Numbered from the stretch's first letter, positions 26,695 to 37,813 are shown. The stretch: 64,000 nt of DNA from Variovorax boronicumulans (GCF_019352895.1 NZ_JAAAFX010000007.1:477132-541131); one strand, 5' to 3'. The notes: a model not told the origin generated them from the sequence alone. Numbers and translations are program-made.

Positions 26695-27624
26695 TCAACC
26701 GCGCGTGATGGCCTGCACCCAGGCGAGCATCTCGGCGTAGCTGTGGCGTGCGGCGGCGCACGTGCTGCGGGCACGCAGGTAGCCGTGGATCAGTCCGGGG
26801 CCGTCGTCGAAGGTGACGTCAACGCCGTCCTGGCGCAGCCGCTGCGCGTAGAGCGCGCCGTCGTCGTGCAGCGGATCGTTCTCGGCCGAGCCGATGAAGG
26901 CCGGTGCACAGCCGCGCAGGTCGGCTGCGGCCATCGGCACGGCGCGCGGGTCGCTCGCATCGCCGGGGGCCTGCAGGTACTGCCGCAGGAACCAGCGGAT
27001 CTGGGTGCTGGTGAGCACGGGCGCATCGGCGTTGACCAGGTACGAGGGCGTCGTGAAGTCGACGTCCAGGCAGGGGTAGAGCAGCACCTGGCCGAGCGGC
27101 GCCTGCGGCGTGCCGCGCAACGCCAGGCTCAGCGCCGCCGCCAGGTTGGCGCCGGCACTGTCGCCACCCACCAGGATGCGCGCGGCGTCGATGCCCAGTT
27201 CAGCGGCATGCGCGGCCACGTGGTGCAGCACGCTCAGGCAGTCCTCGAAGGCGGCCGGAAAGGGGTGCTCGGGCGCGAGCCGGTAGCCCACGCTGATCAC
27301 GGTGCAGCCGGTGTCGGCCGCGATGTCTGCAGCGATCTCGTCGTGCGACTCGATGCTGCCGATGACCCAGCCGCCGCCGTGCATGAACACCATCGCCGGT
27401 CGGGGCTGCGTGCCCTCGCCGCGGTAGATGCGCACCGGCACCGGTTGCGCCGGGTCGCCCATCGTGGTGTCGACCACGTTCAGGCCGACCGGGCGCGGCT
27501 TGCGCGCGGCCACCGTCAGGCTCTCGTAGCGCTGGCGCCACTCGGCCACCGGCAGCTGTTCGGGCGGGATCGGCCAGGCCTTCTTGCCGGCGGCGACGAA
27601 GGGAAGGAGTTCGCGGTCGAGCAT
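26695..27624 (-). CDS. Alpha/beta hydrolase, hormone-sensitive lipase family
   Basis: 309 aa. HGGGWVIGS is the oxyanion-hole motif of the HSL family and VGGDSAGANLAAA is the nucleophile elbow with catalytic Ser; the Asp is likely in ENDPLHDD and the His in GLIHGYLR. It probably hydrolyses an ester or lactone. It is placed between two paralogous ABC binding proteins, so it may open a lactone or ester of the transported compound, although no secretion signal is present. ATG at 27624. Confidence 0.87.
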   Translation of the reverse strand: MLDRELLPFVAAGKKAWPIPPEQLPVAEWRQRYESLTVAARKPRPVGLNVVDTTMGDPAQPVPVRIYRGEGTQPRPAMVFMHGGGWVIGSIESHDEIAADIAADTGCTVISVGYRLAPEHPFPAAFEDCLSVLHHVAAHAAELGIDAARILVGGDSAGANLAAALSLALRGTPQAPLGQVLLYPCLDVDFTTPSYLVNADAPVLTSTQIRWFLRQYLQAPGDASDPRAVPMAAADLRGCAPAFIGSAENDPLHDDGALYAQRLRQDGVDVTFDDGPGLIHGYLRARSTCAAARHSYAEMLAWVQAITRG

Positions 27625-27638
27625 GGGCTTCCTTGGTC

Positions 27639-28451
27639 TCAGTCGCCGCTCTTCAGCAGGTCGGCCGGCAGTTCGGTGCCGTGGTACTTGCGGTAGATGT
27701 CGTTGAGCGGGCCCTTGAGGTTGGCCTTCACGATGGCGTCGATGCGGGCCTTGAGCGCCGGCTCGTTCTTGCGCAGGCCGATGCCCAGCATGTTGGCCTG
27801 CATCACGATCTTGGTTTCCATCTGCTTGGCGGGCGCCAGCTGGTTGATGCGGTTGAACAGCGAGGGCGCGGTGGCGAAGGCGTCGGCCTGGCCGCTGATC
27901 ACCGCGGTGATCGAGGTCGCGTCGTCGTCGAAGCGCACCACCTGCGCGCCGGCCGGCACGATCTTGTTGAGCTCGGCCTCGTTGGTGCTGCCGCGGCCCA
28001 CCGCGATGCGCTTGCCCACCAGGTCGGCCGGCGTCTTGATCGACATCGCCTTCGGCGCGCCGACCACCGCCAGGATGGCGGCGTAGGGTGTGGAGAAGTC
28101 GATGACCTTCTGGCGCTCGGGCGTGATCGAGAAGCTCGAGACCACGATGTCGACCTTGTCCGTTACCAGGAAGGGGATGCGGTTGGCGCCCATGGTGGGC
28201 ACGATCTCGAGCTCCAGGCCCAGGCTTTTCGCGATCAGCCGCGCGGTGTCCACGTCGGAGCCGGTCGAGTTGAGTCGCTCGTCCTTCATGCCATAGGGCG
28301 GCACGGAAAGATCGACGCCGATGCGGATCTTCTTGGCCGCGGTGATGCTGTCGAGCTGGTCGGCCTGCGCTGGCTGTATCAGCGCGAAGGGCGCGGCCAG
28401 CAGCAGCGCGGACAGCAGGGCGCGGCGGCGCACGGGGCGGGAACGGGTCAT
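27639..28451 (-). CDS. Amino-acid-type ABC transporter binding protein, copy 2
   Basis: 270 aa. A basic N-terminus (TRSRPVRRR) with possible twin-arginine flavour precedes the hydrophobic core; cleavage after PAQA. The mature protein ADQLDSITAAKKIRIGVDLSVPP parallels copy 1 almost residue by residue (for example both share RFDDDATSITAV and SGQAD). The pair is a tandem duplication with an enzyme gene inserted between them. It directly follows the ATPase and permease genes, so it may be the ancestral partner. Confidence 0.9.
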   Translation of the reverse strand: MTRSRPVRRRALLSALLLAAPFALIQPAQADQLDSITAAKKIRIGVDLSVPPYGMKDERLNSTGSDVDTARLIAKSLGLELEIVPTMGANRIPFLVTDKVDIVVSSFSITPERQKVIDFSTPYAAILAVVGAPKAMSIKTPADLVGKRIAVGRGSTNEAELNKIVPAGAQVVRFDDDATSITAVISGQADAFATAPSLFNRINQLAPAKQMETKIVMQANMLGIGLRKNEPALKARIDAIVKANLKGPLNDIYRKYHGTELPADLLKSGD

Positions 28452-28518
28452 CGAAAAGTCTCCTGTAGTTATGGGAACGAAGAAACGCGGGCGGACCGGG
28501 CCCCGGTGCGGTGCTGGC

Positions 28519-29230
<712 letters not shown>

Positions 29231-29247
<17 letters not shown>

Positions 29248-29887
29248 TGAGCTTCCTTTCGAGCGTGCGGCTCCAGCGGGACAGCGGATAGCACATGATG
29301 AAATAAAGGACCACCGCACACCCGAAGTACAGGAAGGGCTGGAAGGTCGAGTTGTTGAGCACCTTGGCGTTGTAGGAGAGCTCGGCGTAGCCCACCACCA
29401 GCGAGGCGATCGAGGTGTTCTTGATGATCTGCACCAGGAAGCCGACGGTCGGCGGCGTCGCAATGCGCAGTGCCTGCGGCAGGATCACGCGGCGCATGCG
29501 TTCGAGGCGCGTCAGGCCCAGGCATTCGGCGGCTTCCCACTGGCTCTTGGGCACCGACTGGATGCAGCCGCGCCAGATCTCGCCGAGGAAGGCGCTGGAG
29601 TAGATGGTGATGGCGAGCGCCGCCGCGGCCAGCGCCGGCACCGAGCCGATGCCCATGATGTTGGGGCCGAAGAAGCACACGCCCATCAGCACCAGCAGCG
29701 GCGTGCCCTGCACCACCTGGATGTAGGCGGTGGCGGCGATGCGCACGGCGCGCAGCGGCGAGACCCGGGCCAGCGCCACGGCCAGCCCGATCAGGCCGCC
29801 GCCGACGAAGGCCAGCGCCGAGAGCTGCAGCGTGCCCCACGCGCCCATGAGAAGGAAACCGAAGTGATCGACCGGCATGAATGTCAT
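29231..29887 (-). CDS. Polar amino-acid ABC transporter permease
   Basis: 218 aa from ATG at 29887 (MTFMPVDHFGFLLMGAWGTLQ). The N-terminal GxxxTLxLS-like helix, a PLLVLM segment, the EAA loop SQWEAAECLGLTRLERMRRVILPQALR and SLVVGYAEL are the family pattern. It has five or so helices. With the next upstream permease it forms a heterodimeric channel. The gene follows the first permease by 10 bases. Confidence 0.92.
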
Positions 29888-29897
29888 GGTGCGGCCC

Positions 29898-30581
29898 TCA
29901 CAGCGGGGTGCCGAGCTTGCGCCGGCGCGGGAAGACGATCTGCGCCAGCAGCCAGAAGCCCAGGCGCATCGCATACGACAGCGCCAGGTACACGGCCCAC
30001 AGCACCAGGAAGATCTCGAAGTTGCGGAAGGTGTCCGACTGGATCCGGTTGGCCACGCCGAACAGCTCCTCGGCGCCGATCGACGACATGATGCTGGAGG
30101 CCAGCATCAGCAGCACGAACTGGCTGGCCAGCGCGGGATACACGCGTTCGACGGCCGGGCGCAGGATCACGTGCCAGAACACCTGCGCCTTCGACAGGCC
30201 CAGGCATTCGGCGGCTTCGAGCTGGCCCTTGTGGATCGACTCGATGCCCGCGCGGATGATCTCGCAGCTGTAGGCGCCGATGTTGATGACCAGCGCCAGC
30301 ACCGCGCCGACCATGATCGGCATCGTCACGCCGGCACTCGACAGGCCGAAGATCAGGAAGTAGCTCTGGATCAGCAACGGCGAGTTGCGGATGGCCTCGA
30401 CGTAGCCGCCGGTCAGGCGCTGCAGCCAGCGATGGCGGCTGTTGCGGCCGAGCGCGCACACGGTTCCGAGCGCAAAGCCGAGCACGGTCGCCACGAAGGA
30501 CAGCTGGACCGTGGTCCAGGCACCTTCGAGCAGCAGCGGCCACTGCGCGAGCACCGGCTCGAAATCGAACTGATAGTTCAC
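29898..30581 (-). CDS. Polar amino-acid ABC transporter permease
   Basis: 227 aa; first gene of the operon. GAWTTVQLSFVATVLG, RNSPLLIQSYFLIFGL, EIIRAGIESIHKGQLEAAECLGLSKAQVF (EAA loop) and SSIGAEELFGVANRI match HisM/GlnP permeases. GAGACC lies just ahead of the ATG at 30581. The operon order is permease, permease, ATPase, binding protein, hydrolase, binding protein, MR/MLE enzyme. Confidence 0.92.
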   Translation of the reverse strand: MNYQFDFEPVLAQWPLLLEGAWTTVQLSFVATVLGFALGTVCALGRNSRHRWLQRLTGGYVEAIRNSPLLIQSYFLIFGLSSAGVTMPIMVGAVLALVINIGAYSCEIIRAGIESIHKGQLEAAECLGLSKAQVFWHVILRPAVERVYPALASQFVLLMLASSIMSSIGAEELFGVANRIQSDTFRNFEIFLVLWAVYLALSYAMRLGFWLLAQIVFPRRRKLGTPL

Positions 30582-30847
30582 GAGGTCTCCTTGGAAGCAG
30601 GCCGCGCGGTGGGGGCCGGCCCTGAAGCGCGACAGAAAGTCAGCGCCCTGTGTTTTTGCAAATGAAAGATGTTTTTATGTTGTCGGCGGCGATTCTGTCA
30701 GGCCGAACCCTGCTTTCTCCATAGGGTTAACACCGAGCGCAAGGGTTCTCCAGGGGCGGCCTTCCTTTGGTATCGTGACGCGCTTAAATTTCACTAACGA
30801 AAAACTCTTTTATTAATGCGATGCGCATGCGTCGCGGGAAGCACACC
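30582..30847. promoter_or_regulatory. Divergent control region of the catabolic island (266 bases)
   Basis: The only gap from which the transporter operon (minus) and the SDR/dehydratase/IclR genes (plus) can start. It is locally AT-rich (30650-30820) in a GC-rich setting. A small inverted repeat TTTC-ACTAAC-GAAA lies at 30789-30802, a possible operator for the IclR regulator encoded at 33124-33936. No gene is seen. The assignment of the operator is speculative. Confidence 0.4.
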
Positions 30848-31621
30848 ATGACGCAACGAGTCCAGGGCAAACGAACTTTGGTAACGGCCGCCGGCAACGG
30901 CATCGGCCGCGAGAGCGCGCTGGCGCTGGCACGCGAAGGCGCGCAGGTCTGGGCCACGGACATGAACGACGAGGCGCTGGCCGCACTGGCCGAGGACGCG
31001 CGCGCCGAGGGCCTGACGGGCCTGACGACCGCGAAGCTGGACGTGCGCGACAGCGCGGCCGTGGCGCGCATGGCGGCCGAGATCGGCCCGCTCGACGTGC
31101 TCTTCAACTGCGCGGGCTTCGTGCACGGCGGCAGCATCCTCGAATGCGAGGACAGCGACTGGGACTTCAGCTTCGACCTCAACGTCAAGTCGATGTATCG
31201 CACCATCCGCAGCTTCCTGCCCGCCATGCTGGCGCACGGCGGCGGCTCGATCATCAACATGGCCTCGGCGGCCTCGAGCGTGAAGGGCGTGCCCAACCGC
31301 TTCGTCTACGGCGCCTCGAAGGCGGCGGTGATCGGCCTGACCAAGGCGGTGGCGGCCGACTTCGTGCAGAAGGGCATCCGCTGCAACGCGATCTGCCCGG
31401 GCACCATCGAGTCGCCCTCGCTGCGCGGCCGCATCGCGGCCCAGGCGCGCGATGCGAACGCCGACGAGGCGGCGGTGCGCGCGGCCTTCGTGGCGCGCCA
31501 GCCCATCGGCCGCGTCGGCCGGCCCGAGGAAGTCGCGGCGCTGGTGGTGTACCTGGCGTCGGACGAATCGGCGTTCACGACGGGGACCATCCACATGATC
31601 GATGGCGGTTGGTCAAATTAA
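30848..31621 (+). CDS. SDR-family dehydrogenase, probably acting on a 2-keto-3-deoxy sugar acid
   Basis: 257 aa from ATG at 30848. The classical SDR pattern is complete: cofactor motif TAAGNGIGR, acidic residue after strand 2 (ATDM, NAD preference), FNCAG, catalytic Ser in NMASAAS, YGASK (Tyr/Lys) and CPGTIESPS. The last motif and the neighbouring fuconate-dehydratase-like gene fit 2-keto-3-deoxy-L-fuconate dehydrogenase of the non-phosphorylated fucose route, but the assignment is by context. An upstream in-frame ATG at 30827 exists. Confidence 0.85.
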   Translation: MTQRVQGKRTLVTAAGNGIGRESALALAREGAQVWATDMNDEALAALAEDARAEGLTGLTTAKLDVRDSAAVARMAAEIGPLDVLFNCAGFVHGGSILECEDSDWDFSFDLNVKSMYRTIRSFLPAMLAHGGGSIINMASAASSVKGVPNRFVYGASKAAVIGLTKAVAADFVQKGIRCNAICPGTIESPSLRGRIAAQARDANADEAAVRAAFVARQPIGRVGRPEEVAALVVYLASDESAFTTGTIHMIDGGWSN

Positions 31622-31639
31622 TCCCACCCCCGTCTCTCG

Positions 31640-31717
31640 CTCACTTCGTGTAGCTCAACTCCCCCCTCGAGGGGGCGATACCGGCGGCCCGGCGGAGCCG
31701 GTTCCGCGGTATCCCTG
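31640..31717. repeat. GC-rich palindromic intergenic repeat
   Basis: Contains the 14-bp palindrome CCCCCTCGAGGGGG (31662-31675), then a hairpin with 7-bp outer arms GATACCG (31677-31683) and CGGTATC (31707-31713) around GGCGGCCC...AGCCGG. I recognise this arrangement as a dispersed repeat often found between Comamonadaceae genes. It separates the SDR gene from the dehydratase gene and could act as a REP-like mRNA stabiliser or terminator. Only one copy is in the window. Confidence 0.6.
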
Positions 31718-31777
31718 GAATGGGCTGTGCGCTTGCATCGGCTGACCTGCCCTTCACTTTCTCTTATCGGACACACC

Positions 31778-33055
31778 ATGACGCGCATCACCGACCTCCG
31801 GGTCCTCGACATCCGCTTCCCCACATCGCAGCACCTGGATGGCTCGGACGCGATGAATCCCGATCCGGACTACTCGGCCGCCTACGTGGTGCTCGAGACC
31901 GACCAGCCGGGCCTCGAGGGCCATGGCCTGACCTTCACCATCGGCCGCGGCAACGAGATCTGCTGCGCCGCGCTGCGCGCCATGCGCCACCTGCTGGTGG
32001 GTCAGGACCTGGCGGTGATCGCGGCCGACATGGGGCGCTTCTGGCACCACGTGACCAGCGACAGCCAGCTGCGCTGGATCGGTCCGGACAAGGGCGCGAT
32101 CCACCTGGCGACCGGCGCCATCGTGAACGCCGTGTGGGACCTCTGGGCCAAGGCCGAGGGCAAGCCGGTGTGGCGACTGGTGGCCGAGATGTCGCCGGAA
32201 GAACTGGTGCGCTGCATCGACTTCCGCTACATCACGGACTGCATCACGCCTGAGGAAGCGCTCACGCTGCTGCAGCAGGCCGCCGTCGGCAAGGAGGAGC
32301 GCATCCGCACGCTCGAGGCCGAGGGCTACCCCTGCTACACCACCTCGGCCGGCTGGCTGGGCTACTCGGACGAGAAGCTGCGCCGGCTCGCACAGGAGGC
32401 GGTCGACGCGGGCTTCGACTACATCAAGCTCAAGGTCGGCCGCGACCTGCAGGACGACATCCGGCGCCTCAAGGTGGCGCGTGAAGTGCTGGGCCCGGAC
32501 CGTCACCTGATGATCGATGCCAACCAGGTGTGGGAGGTCGATCAGGCCATCGACTGGGTCAATCAGCTGGCCTTCGCCAAGCCCTGGTTCATCGAGGAGC
32601 CGACCAGCCCGGACGACATCGAAGGCCACCGCAAGATCCGCGAGGGCGTGTCGCCCGTGAAGATCGCGACCGGCGAGATGTGCCAGAACCGGATCATGTT
32701 CAAGCAGTTCATCATGCGCGGCGCGATCGACGTGGTGCAGATCGACTCCTGCCGCCTGGGTGGCGTGAACGAGATCCTGGCCGTGATGCTGATGGCGGCG
32801 AAGTACAAGCTGCCGGTCTGCCCGCACGCCGGCGGCGTGGGCCTGTGCGAGTACGTGCAGCACCTGTCGATGATCGATTACCTTTGCATCTCCGGCACCC
32901 GCGAGGGCCGCGTGATCGAATACGTGGACCATCTGCACGAGCATTTCGAGACGCCCTGCGTGATCCGCGGCGCGGCCTACATGCCGCCGACGGCGCCCGG
33001 TTTTTCCATCACCATGAAGCCCGAGTCCCTGCGACAGTACGAGTTTCATGCCTGA
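31778..33055 (+). CDS. L-fuconate dehydratase-like enolase-superfamily enzyme
   Basis: 425 aa, the length of fuconate dehydratases (about 430-440). GLTFTIGRGNEI near residue 50, AVWDLWAKAEGKPVW, the catalytic KLKVG lysine, MIDANQVW, FIEEPTSPDD, KIATGEM and CPHAGGVGLCEYVQHLS follow Xanthomonas FucD and human ENOSF1. Reaction: L-fuconate to 2-keto-3-deoxy-L-fuconate. Next to the SDR gene this suggests L-fucose or related 6-deoxy-sugar/sugar-acid catabolism. No fucose dehydrogenase or lactonase of known type is here, unless the alpha/beta hydrolase fills the latter role. Confidence 0.87.
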   Translation: MTRITDLRVLDIRFPTSQHLDGSDAMNPDPDYSAAYVVLETDQPGLEGHGLTFTIGRGNEICCAALRAMRHLLVGQDLAVIAADMGRFWHHVTSDSQLRWIGPDKGAIHLATGAIVNAVWDLWAKAEGKPVWRLVAEMSPEELVRCIDFRYITDCITPEEALTLLQQAAVGKEERIRTLEAEGYPCYTTSAGWLGYSDEKLRRLAQEAVDAGFDYIKLKVGRDLQDDIRRLKVAREVLGPDRHLMIDANQVWEVDQAIDWVNQLAFAKPWFIEEPTSPDDIEGHRKIREGVSPVKIATGEMCQNRIMFKQFIMRGAIDVVQIDSCRLGGVNEILAVMLMAAKYKLPVCPHAGGVGLCEYVQHLSMIDYLCISGTREGRVIEYVDHLHEHFETPCVIRGAAYMPPTAPGFSITMKPESLRQYEFHA

Positions 33056-33123
33056 CGGCGAGCCGCGGCATTCCTGACATGAACGAGGCACGCCGGCCTG
33101 CTGCGGCGTGATGGAGAGACGAG

Positions 33124-33936
33124 ATGACCGAACCGACCGCCCCTGCCAACGATGCCGCCAGCGCGCGCTATTCGGCGCCCGCGCTGGAGAAGGGCCTGGA
33201 CATCCTGGAGGCGCTGGCCGACAGCCTGCATGGCTACACGCTCAACGAGCTGGCGCAGAAGGTGTCGCGCAGCGTCGGCGAGATCTTCCGCATGGCCGTG
33301 ACGCTCGAGCGGCGCGGCTTCGTGCGCGTCGACGAGAACGACCGCTACACGCTCACGCTGCGCATGTTCGAGCTCTCGCACCGCCAGCAGCCGCTCAAGT
33401 CGCTGGTTGCGACCGCGCTGCCGCTGATGCGCGAGCTGGCCAACCGCGCCCACCAGTCCTGCCACCTGGCCATGTACCAGCAGGGACGCGTGGTGGTGAT
33501 CGCGCAGGTCGACGGCCCCGACCGCTGGACCTTCGGCCTCAAGGTGGGCGTGACCATCGGCCTGACCGACACCTCGGCCGGCCATGTGCTGCTGGCCTTC
33601 CGCGACGAGGTGGACCGCGCCCGCATGCTGGCCGCGCGGGTCAAGGTCGAGGGCGAGCAGGAGCTCGACCCGGGCGAGCTGTTCGCGCTGCTGGGCGAGG
33701 TGCGCAGCCGCGGCTACGCCTCGATGCCCAGCCAGCAGATCAAGGGCGTGCGCAACATCGCCTTCCCGATCCTGGGCCAGGCCAACCATGTGATCGCGGC
33801 CATCAACGTGCCGCACATCGAGCGCATCGACCAGAAGGTCACGCCCGACGTCGACCAGGTCTGCGAGATCGTGGCCAACATCGCGGCGCGCTTGTCGGCG
33901 CTGATGGGGCACAGCAGCTTCAACGAGCTGGCCTGA
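33124..33936 (+). CDS. IclR-family transcriptional regulator
   Basis: 270 aa. Winged helix-turn-helix at residues 17-80 (SAPALEKGLDILEALADS, TLNELAQKVSRSVGEIFRMAVTLERRGFVRV), followed by the IclR effector domain ending in KGVRNIAFPILGQANHVIAAINVPH. Members bind small catabolic intermediates, often sugar acids or aromatics. The gene follows the dehydratase by 68 bases and is the best candidate regulator of the divergent island. Confidence 0.92.
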   Translation: MTEPTAPANDAASARYSAPALEKGLDILEALADSLHGYTLNELAQKVSRSVGEIFRMAVTLERRGFVRVDENDRYTLTLRMFELSHRQQPLKSLVATALPLMRELANRAHQSCHLAMYQQGRVVVIAQVDGPDRWTFGLKVGVTIGLTDTSAGHVLLAFRDEVDRARMLAARVKVEGEQELDPGELFALLGEVRSRGYASMPSQQIKGVRNIAFPILGQANHVIAAINVPHIERIDQKVTPDVDQVCEIVANIAARLSALMGHSSFNELA

Positions 33937-33980
33937 GGAGCGCGCGCAGGCGCCTGCGTGCGTTCTGTGCCGGGCGGGGG

Positions 33981-34418
33981 TCAGCCCACGTCGGGCACGT
34001 CGTCGGCCAGCGGCTGCTGGCTCTTGTACGAGGCGATGTCGCGCACGTTCTTCTGCACGGCCACCGAACCGAACAGCGCGAGCAGGAAGGACATGCCGTA
34101 GAAGCCCTTCTCGCTGTTGGCGAGCGTGGCGTTGAACAGGCCGACGGCCAGCAGCGCCACCGACAGCAGCAGCGAGATCCAGCACAGGCCGTAGTAGATG
34201 GCGGTGACCGAGGTGCCCTCGAGCCGGTCCCGCACGCTCTTCTGCAGCGACACGGCGGCGAACAGGCCGTACATCAGGATGGTGAAGTAGTAGCCCTTTT
34301 CATTGAGCTGCATGGAGCCGTTCCACAGCCCGATCAGATAGACCAGCGAGCCGATGACCAGCGCGGCCCAGGACGCGGCGACGAATGCGCCGGTGGGTTT
34401 CTGCAAACTGACAGCCAT
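33981..34418 (-). CDS. YiaA/YiaB-family inner-membrane protein
   Basis: 145 aa with four hydrophobic helices arranged as two repeats of a two-helix unit: each has a WxxLxIGxxxYLIGLWN or LLAVGLFNATLANSEKGFY pattern, followed by FTILMYGLFAAVSLQKSVRD / MSFLLALFGSVAVQKNVRD. This internal repeat is the YiaA/YiaB signature. Function is unknown. The ATG at 34418 has GGAGG-like GAGGAGG upstream. Convergent with the IclR gene. Confidence 0.85.
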   Translation of the reverse strand: MAVSLQKPTGAFVAASWAALVIGSLVYLIGLWNGSMQLNEKGYYFTILMYGLFAAVSLQKSVRDRLEGTSVTAIYYGLCWISLLLSVALLAVGLFNATLANSEKGFYGMSFLLALFGSVAVQKNVRDIASYKSQQPLADDVPDVG

Positions 34419-34574
34419 GAGAGCCTCCTCGATGTGATTGGAGGCGCGATTATGGTGCGATGCGGCCGGGCCGTGGCAGGTGGCGCGCGGGCGGTCTGGG
34501 CCGTGTGAGGCGGCCCGCGCCGGTGCCCGCAGCGCGGGGCGTCCGGGAAGCCGGAGCGAAAAGGAGGCCGGGGC

Positions 34575-35498
34575 TCAGAGCCCCAGCATCAGCTTGAGGT
34601 TCTGCACCGCGGCGCCGCTGGCGCCCTTGCCCAGGTTGTCCAGGCGCGCGATCACCACGGCGTGGCGGTGGTCCTCGTTCGGGAACACGCGCAGCTCGAG
34701 CTCGTTGGTGTCGTTGAGCGCGGTCGGCTCGAGCTTGCCGTCGGCCGTGGGGGGCAGCACCTTGACGAAGCCTTCGGGCGTGTTGCTCTTCGCATAGTGC
34801 GCGGCGAGCGCGTCGTGCAGGTCGCTGGCCTTCGGCTGGCCGGGCAGGTCGTCGAGGTGCAGCGGCAGTTGCACCAGCATGCCCTGCTTGAAGTTGCCCA
34901 CCGACGGAATGAACACCGGTCGACGGGTCAGGCCGGTGAACTTCATGATCTCGGGGATGTGCTTGTGCTTCAAGCCCAGCGCATAGGTCTCGAAGGGCGC
35001 GGCGTCGCCCGCCTCGTAGGCCTCGATCATGCTGCGGCCGCCGCCGGAGTAGCCGCTGACCGAAGGCAGCGCGATCGCGAAATCCTGGGGCAGCAGGCCG
35101 GCGTCGATCAGCGGGCGCACGATGGCGATGGCACCGGTCGCATAGCAGCCGGGGTTGCCCACGCGCTCGGCCTTGGCGACGGCTTGCCAGTGGCCTTCGA
35201 CGAGTTCGGGGAAGCCGAAGACCCAGTCGGGGTTGGTGCGGTGCGCGGTCGAGGCGTCGACGATCTTGGGCTTTTTACCCGGCAACTGGTCGATCAGCGC
35301 CACCGACTCGATGGCCGCGTCGTCGTGCAGGCACAGGATCACCAGGTCGACCCCGGCCATCAGGTCGCGCTTGGCGTTGACGTCCTTGCGCAGCTCGGGC
35401 GCGATGCTCACGATGTCGATCTGGGGCATCTTCGCGAGACGTTCGCGAATCTGGAGGCCGGTGGTGCCGGCTTCGCCGTCGATGAAGACCTTGGCCAT
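34575..35498 (-). CDS. argC: N-acetyl-gamma-glutamyl-phosphate reductase, short (type 2) form
   Basis: 307 aa. NADPH-dependent reductase of arginine synthesis. Nucleotide-binding start KVFIDGEAGTTGLQIRERL; catalytic Cys in GNPGCYATGAI; SGYSGGGRSMIEAYE and HKHIPEIMKFTGL are family features. The short form (~310 aa) is common in Burkholderiales and differs from the ~340-aa E. coli ArgC. The ATG at 35498 gives the family's usual N-terminus. Other arg genes are not here. Divergent from sucC. Confidence 0.92.
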   Translation of the reverse strand: MAKVFIDGEAGTTGLQIRERLAKMPQIDIVSIAPELRKDVNAKRDLMAGVDLVILCLHDDAAIESVALIDQLPGKKPKIVDASTAHRTNPDWVFGFPELVEGHWQAVAKAERVGNPGCYATGAIAIVRPLIDAGLLPQDFAIALPSVSGYSGGGRSMIEAYEAGDAAPFETYALGLKHKHIPEIMKFTGLTRRPVFIPSVGNFKQGMLVQLPLHLDDLPGQPKASDLHDALAAHYAKSNTPEGFVKVLPPTADGKLEPTALNDTNELELRVFPNEDHRHAVVIARLDNLGKGASGAAVQNLKLMLGL

Positions 35499-35681
35499 GG
35501 GGTGGGTGTTTCTACGGAGAAAGAGGGTACGTGATGTCCGCAGGAAGGCGCTCGCCTTTGGTGCGGCGCACCATGATACAGTCGTTGATTGTTCGTCGCC
35601 CCCGCCCTGCAGGACGCCGTGGCCCACGAGCAACAGCATCAACCATCTCCCGTTTTCAAACCTCCGTCCGAGAGAAACCTC

Positions 35682-36845
<1,164 letters not shown>

Positions 36846-36855
36846 GGAACAAGTC

Positions 36856-37749
36856 ATGTCGATCTACATCAACAAAGACACCAAGGTCATCACGCAAGGC
36901 ATCACCGGCAAGACCGGTCAATTCCATACGGAAAAGTGCCAGGAATACGCGAACGGCAAGAACGCCTTCGTGGCGGGCGTGAACCCGAAGAAGGCCGGCG
37001 AGTCGATCTTCGGTATCCCGATTTTCGGTTCCGTGAAGGAAGCCGCCTCGCAGACCGGCGCCACCGTGTCGGTGATCTACGTGCCGCCTCCGGGCGCTGC
37101 CGCAGCGATCTGGGAAGCGGTCGAAGCCGACCTGGACATGGCGATCTGCATCACCGAAGGCATTCCGGTCAAGGACATGCTCGAAGTGCGCAACAAGATG
37201 AAGGCCAAGGAAGCGGCCGGCGGCAAGAAGACCTTGCTGCTGGGCCCCAACTGCCCCGGCCTGATCACGCCCGACGAAATCAAGATCGGCATCATGCCCG
37301 GCCACATCCATCGCAAGGGACGCATCGGCGTGGTCTCGCGTTCGGGCACGCTGACGTATGAAGCCGTGGCGCAACTGACGGAAATCGGCCTGGGCCAATC
37401 GTCGGCGGTCGGCATCGGCGGCGACCCGATCAACGGCCTGAAGCACATCGACGTGATGCAGGCCTTCAACGACGATCCGGACACCGACGCGGTGATCATG
37501 ATCGGCGAAATCGGCGGCCCGGACGAGGCGGACGCAGCCCGCTGGTGCAAGCTCAACATGAAGAAGCCGGTGGTCGGCTTCATCGCTGGCGTGACCGCGC
37601 CTCCGGGCAAGCGCATGGGCCACGCCGGCGCGCTGATCTCGGGCGGTGCCGACACGGCCGATGCCAAGCTCGCCATCATGGAAGAGTCGGGCTTCACCGT
37701 GACGCGCAACTTCTCGGAACTGGCCAAGCTGCTGAAGGCCCGCCTGTAA
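36856..37749 (+). CDS. sucD: Succinyl-CoA synthetase, alpha subunit
   Basis: 297 aa. CoA-binding Rossmann domain with ITGKTGQFHT, VIYVPPPGAAAAIWEA and GPNCPGLITP; the phosphorylated His is in KRMGHAGALISGG near the C-terminus. GIGGDPINGL is also canonical. Together with sucC it is a two-gene operon ended by the terminator at 37779. Confidence 0.97.
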   Translation: MSIYINKDTKVITQGITGKTGQFHTEKCQEYANGKNAFVAGVNPKKAGESIFGIPIFGSVKEAASQTGATVSVIYVPPPGAAAAIWEAVEADLDMAICITEGIPVKDMLEVRNKMKAKEAAGGKKTLLLGPNCPGLITPDEIKIGIMPGHIHRKGRIGVVSRSGTLTYEAVAQLTEIGLGQSSAVGIGGDPINGLKHIDVMQAFNDDPDTDAVIMIGEIGGPDEADAARWCKLNMKKPVVGFIAGVTAPPGKRMGHAGALISGGADTADAKLAIMEESGFTVTRNFSELAKLLKARL

Positions 37750-37778
37750 GCATCGCGTCCCGCGACCACACACAAACG

Positions 37779-37813
37779 AAAAGCGCTCGCAATTCATATT
37801 GCGGGCGCTTTTT
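37779..37813 (+). terminator. Rho-independent terminator of sucCD
   Basis: AAAAGCGC-T-CGCAAT pairs with ATTGCG-G-GCGCTTTT around a TCAT loop, with a T-run continuing. The stem is 14 bp with one T-G wobble. Only 29 bases separate it from the terC start, so terC must have its promoter within or just after the hairpin, or rely on read-through. Confidence 0.88.
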
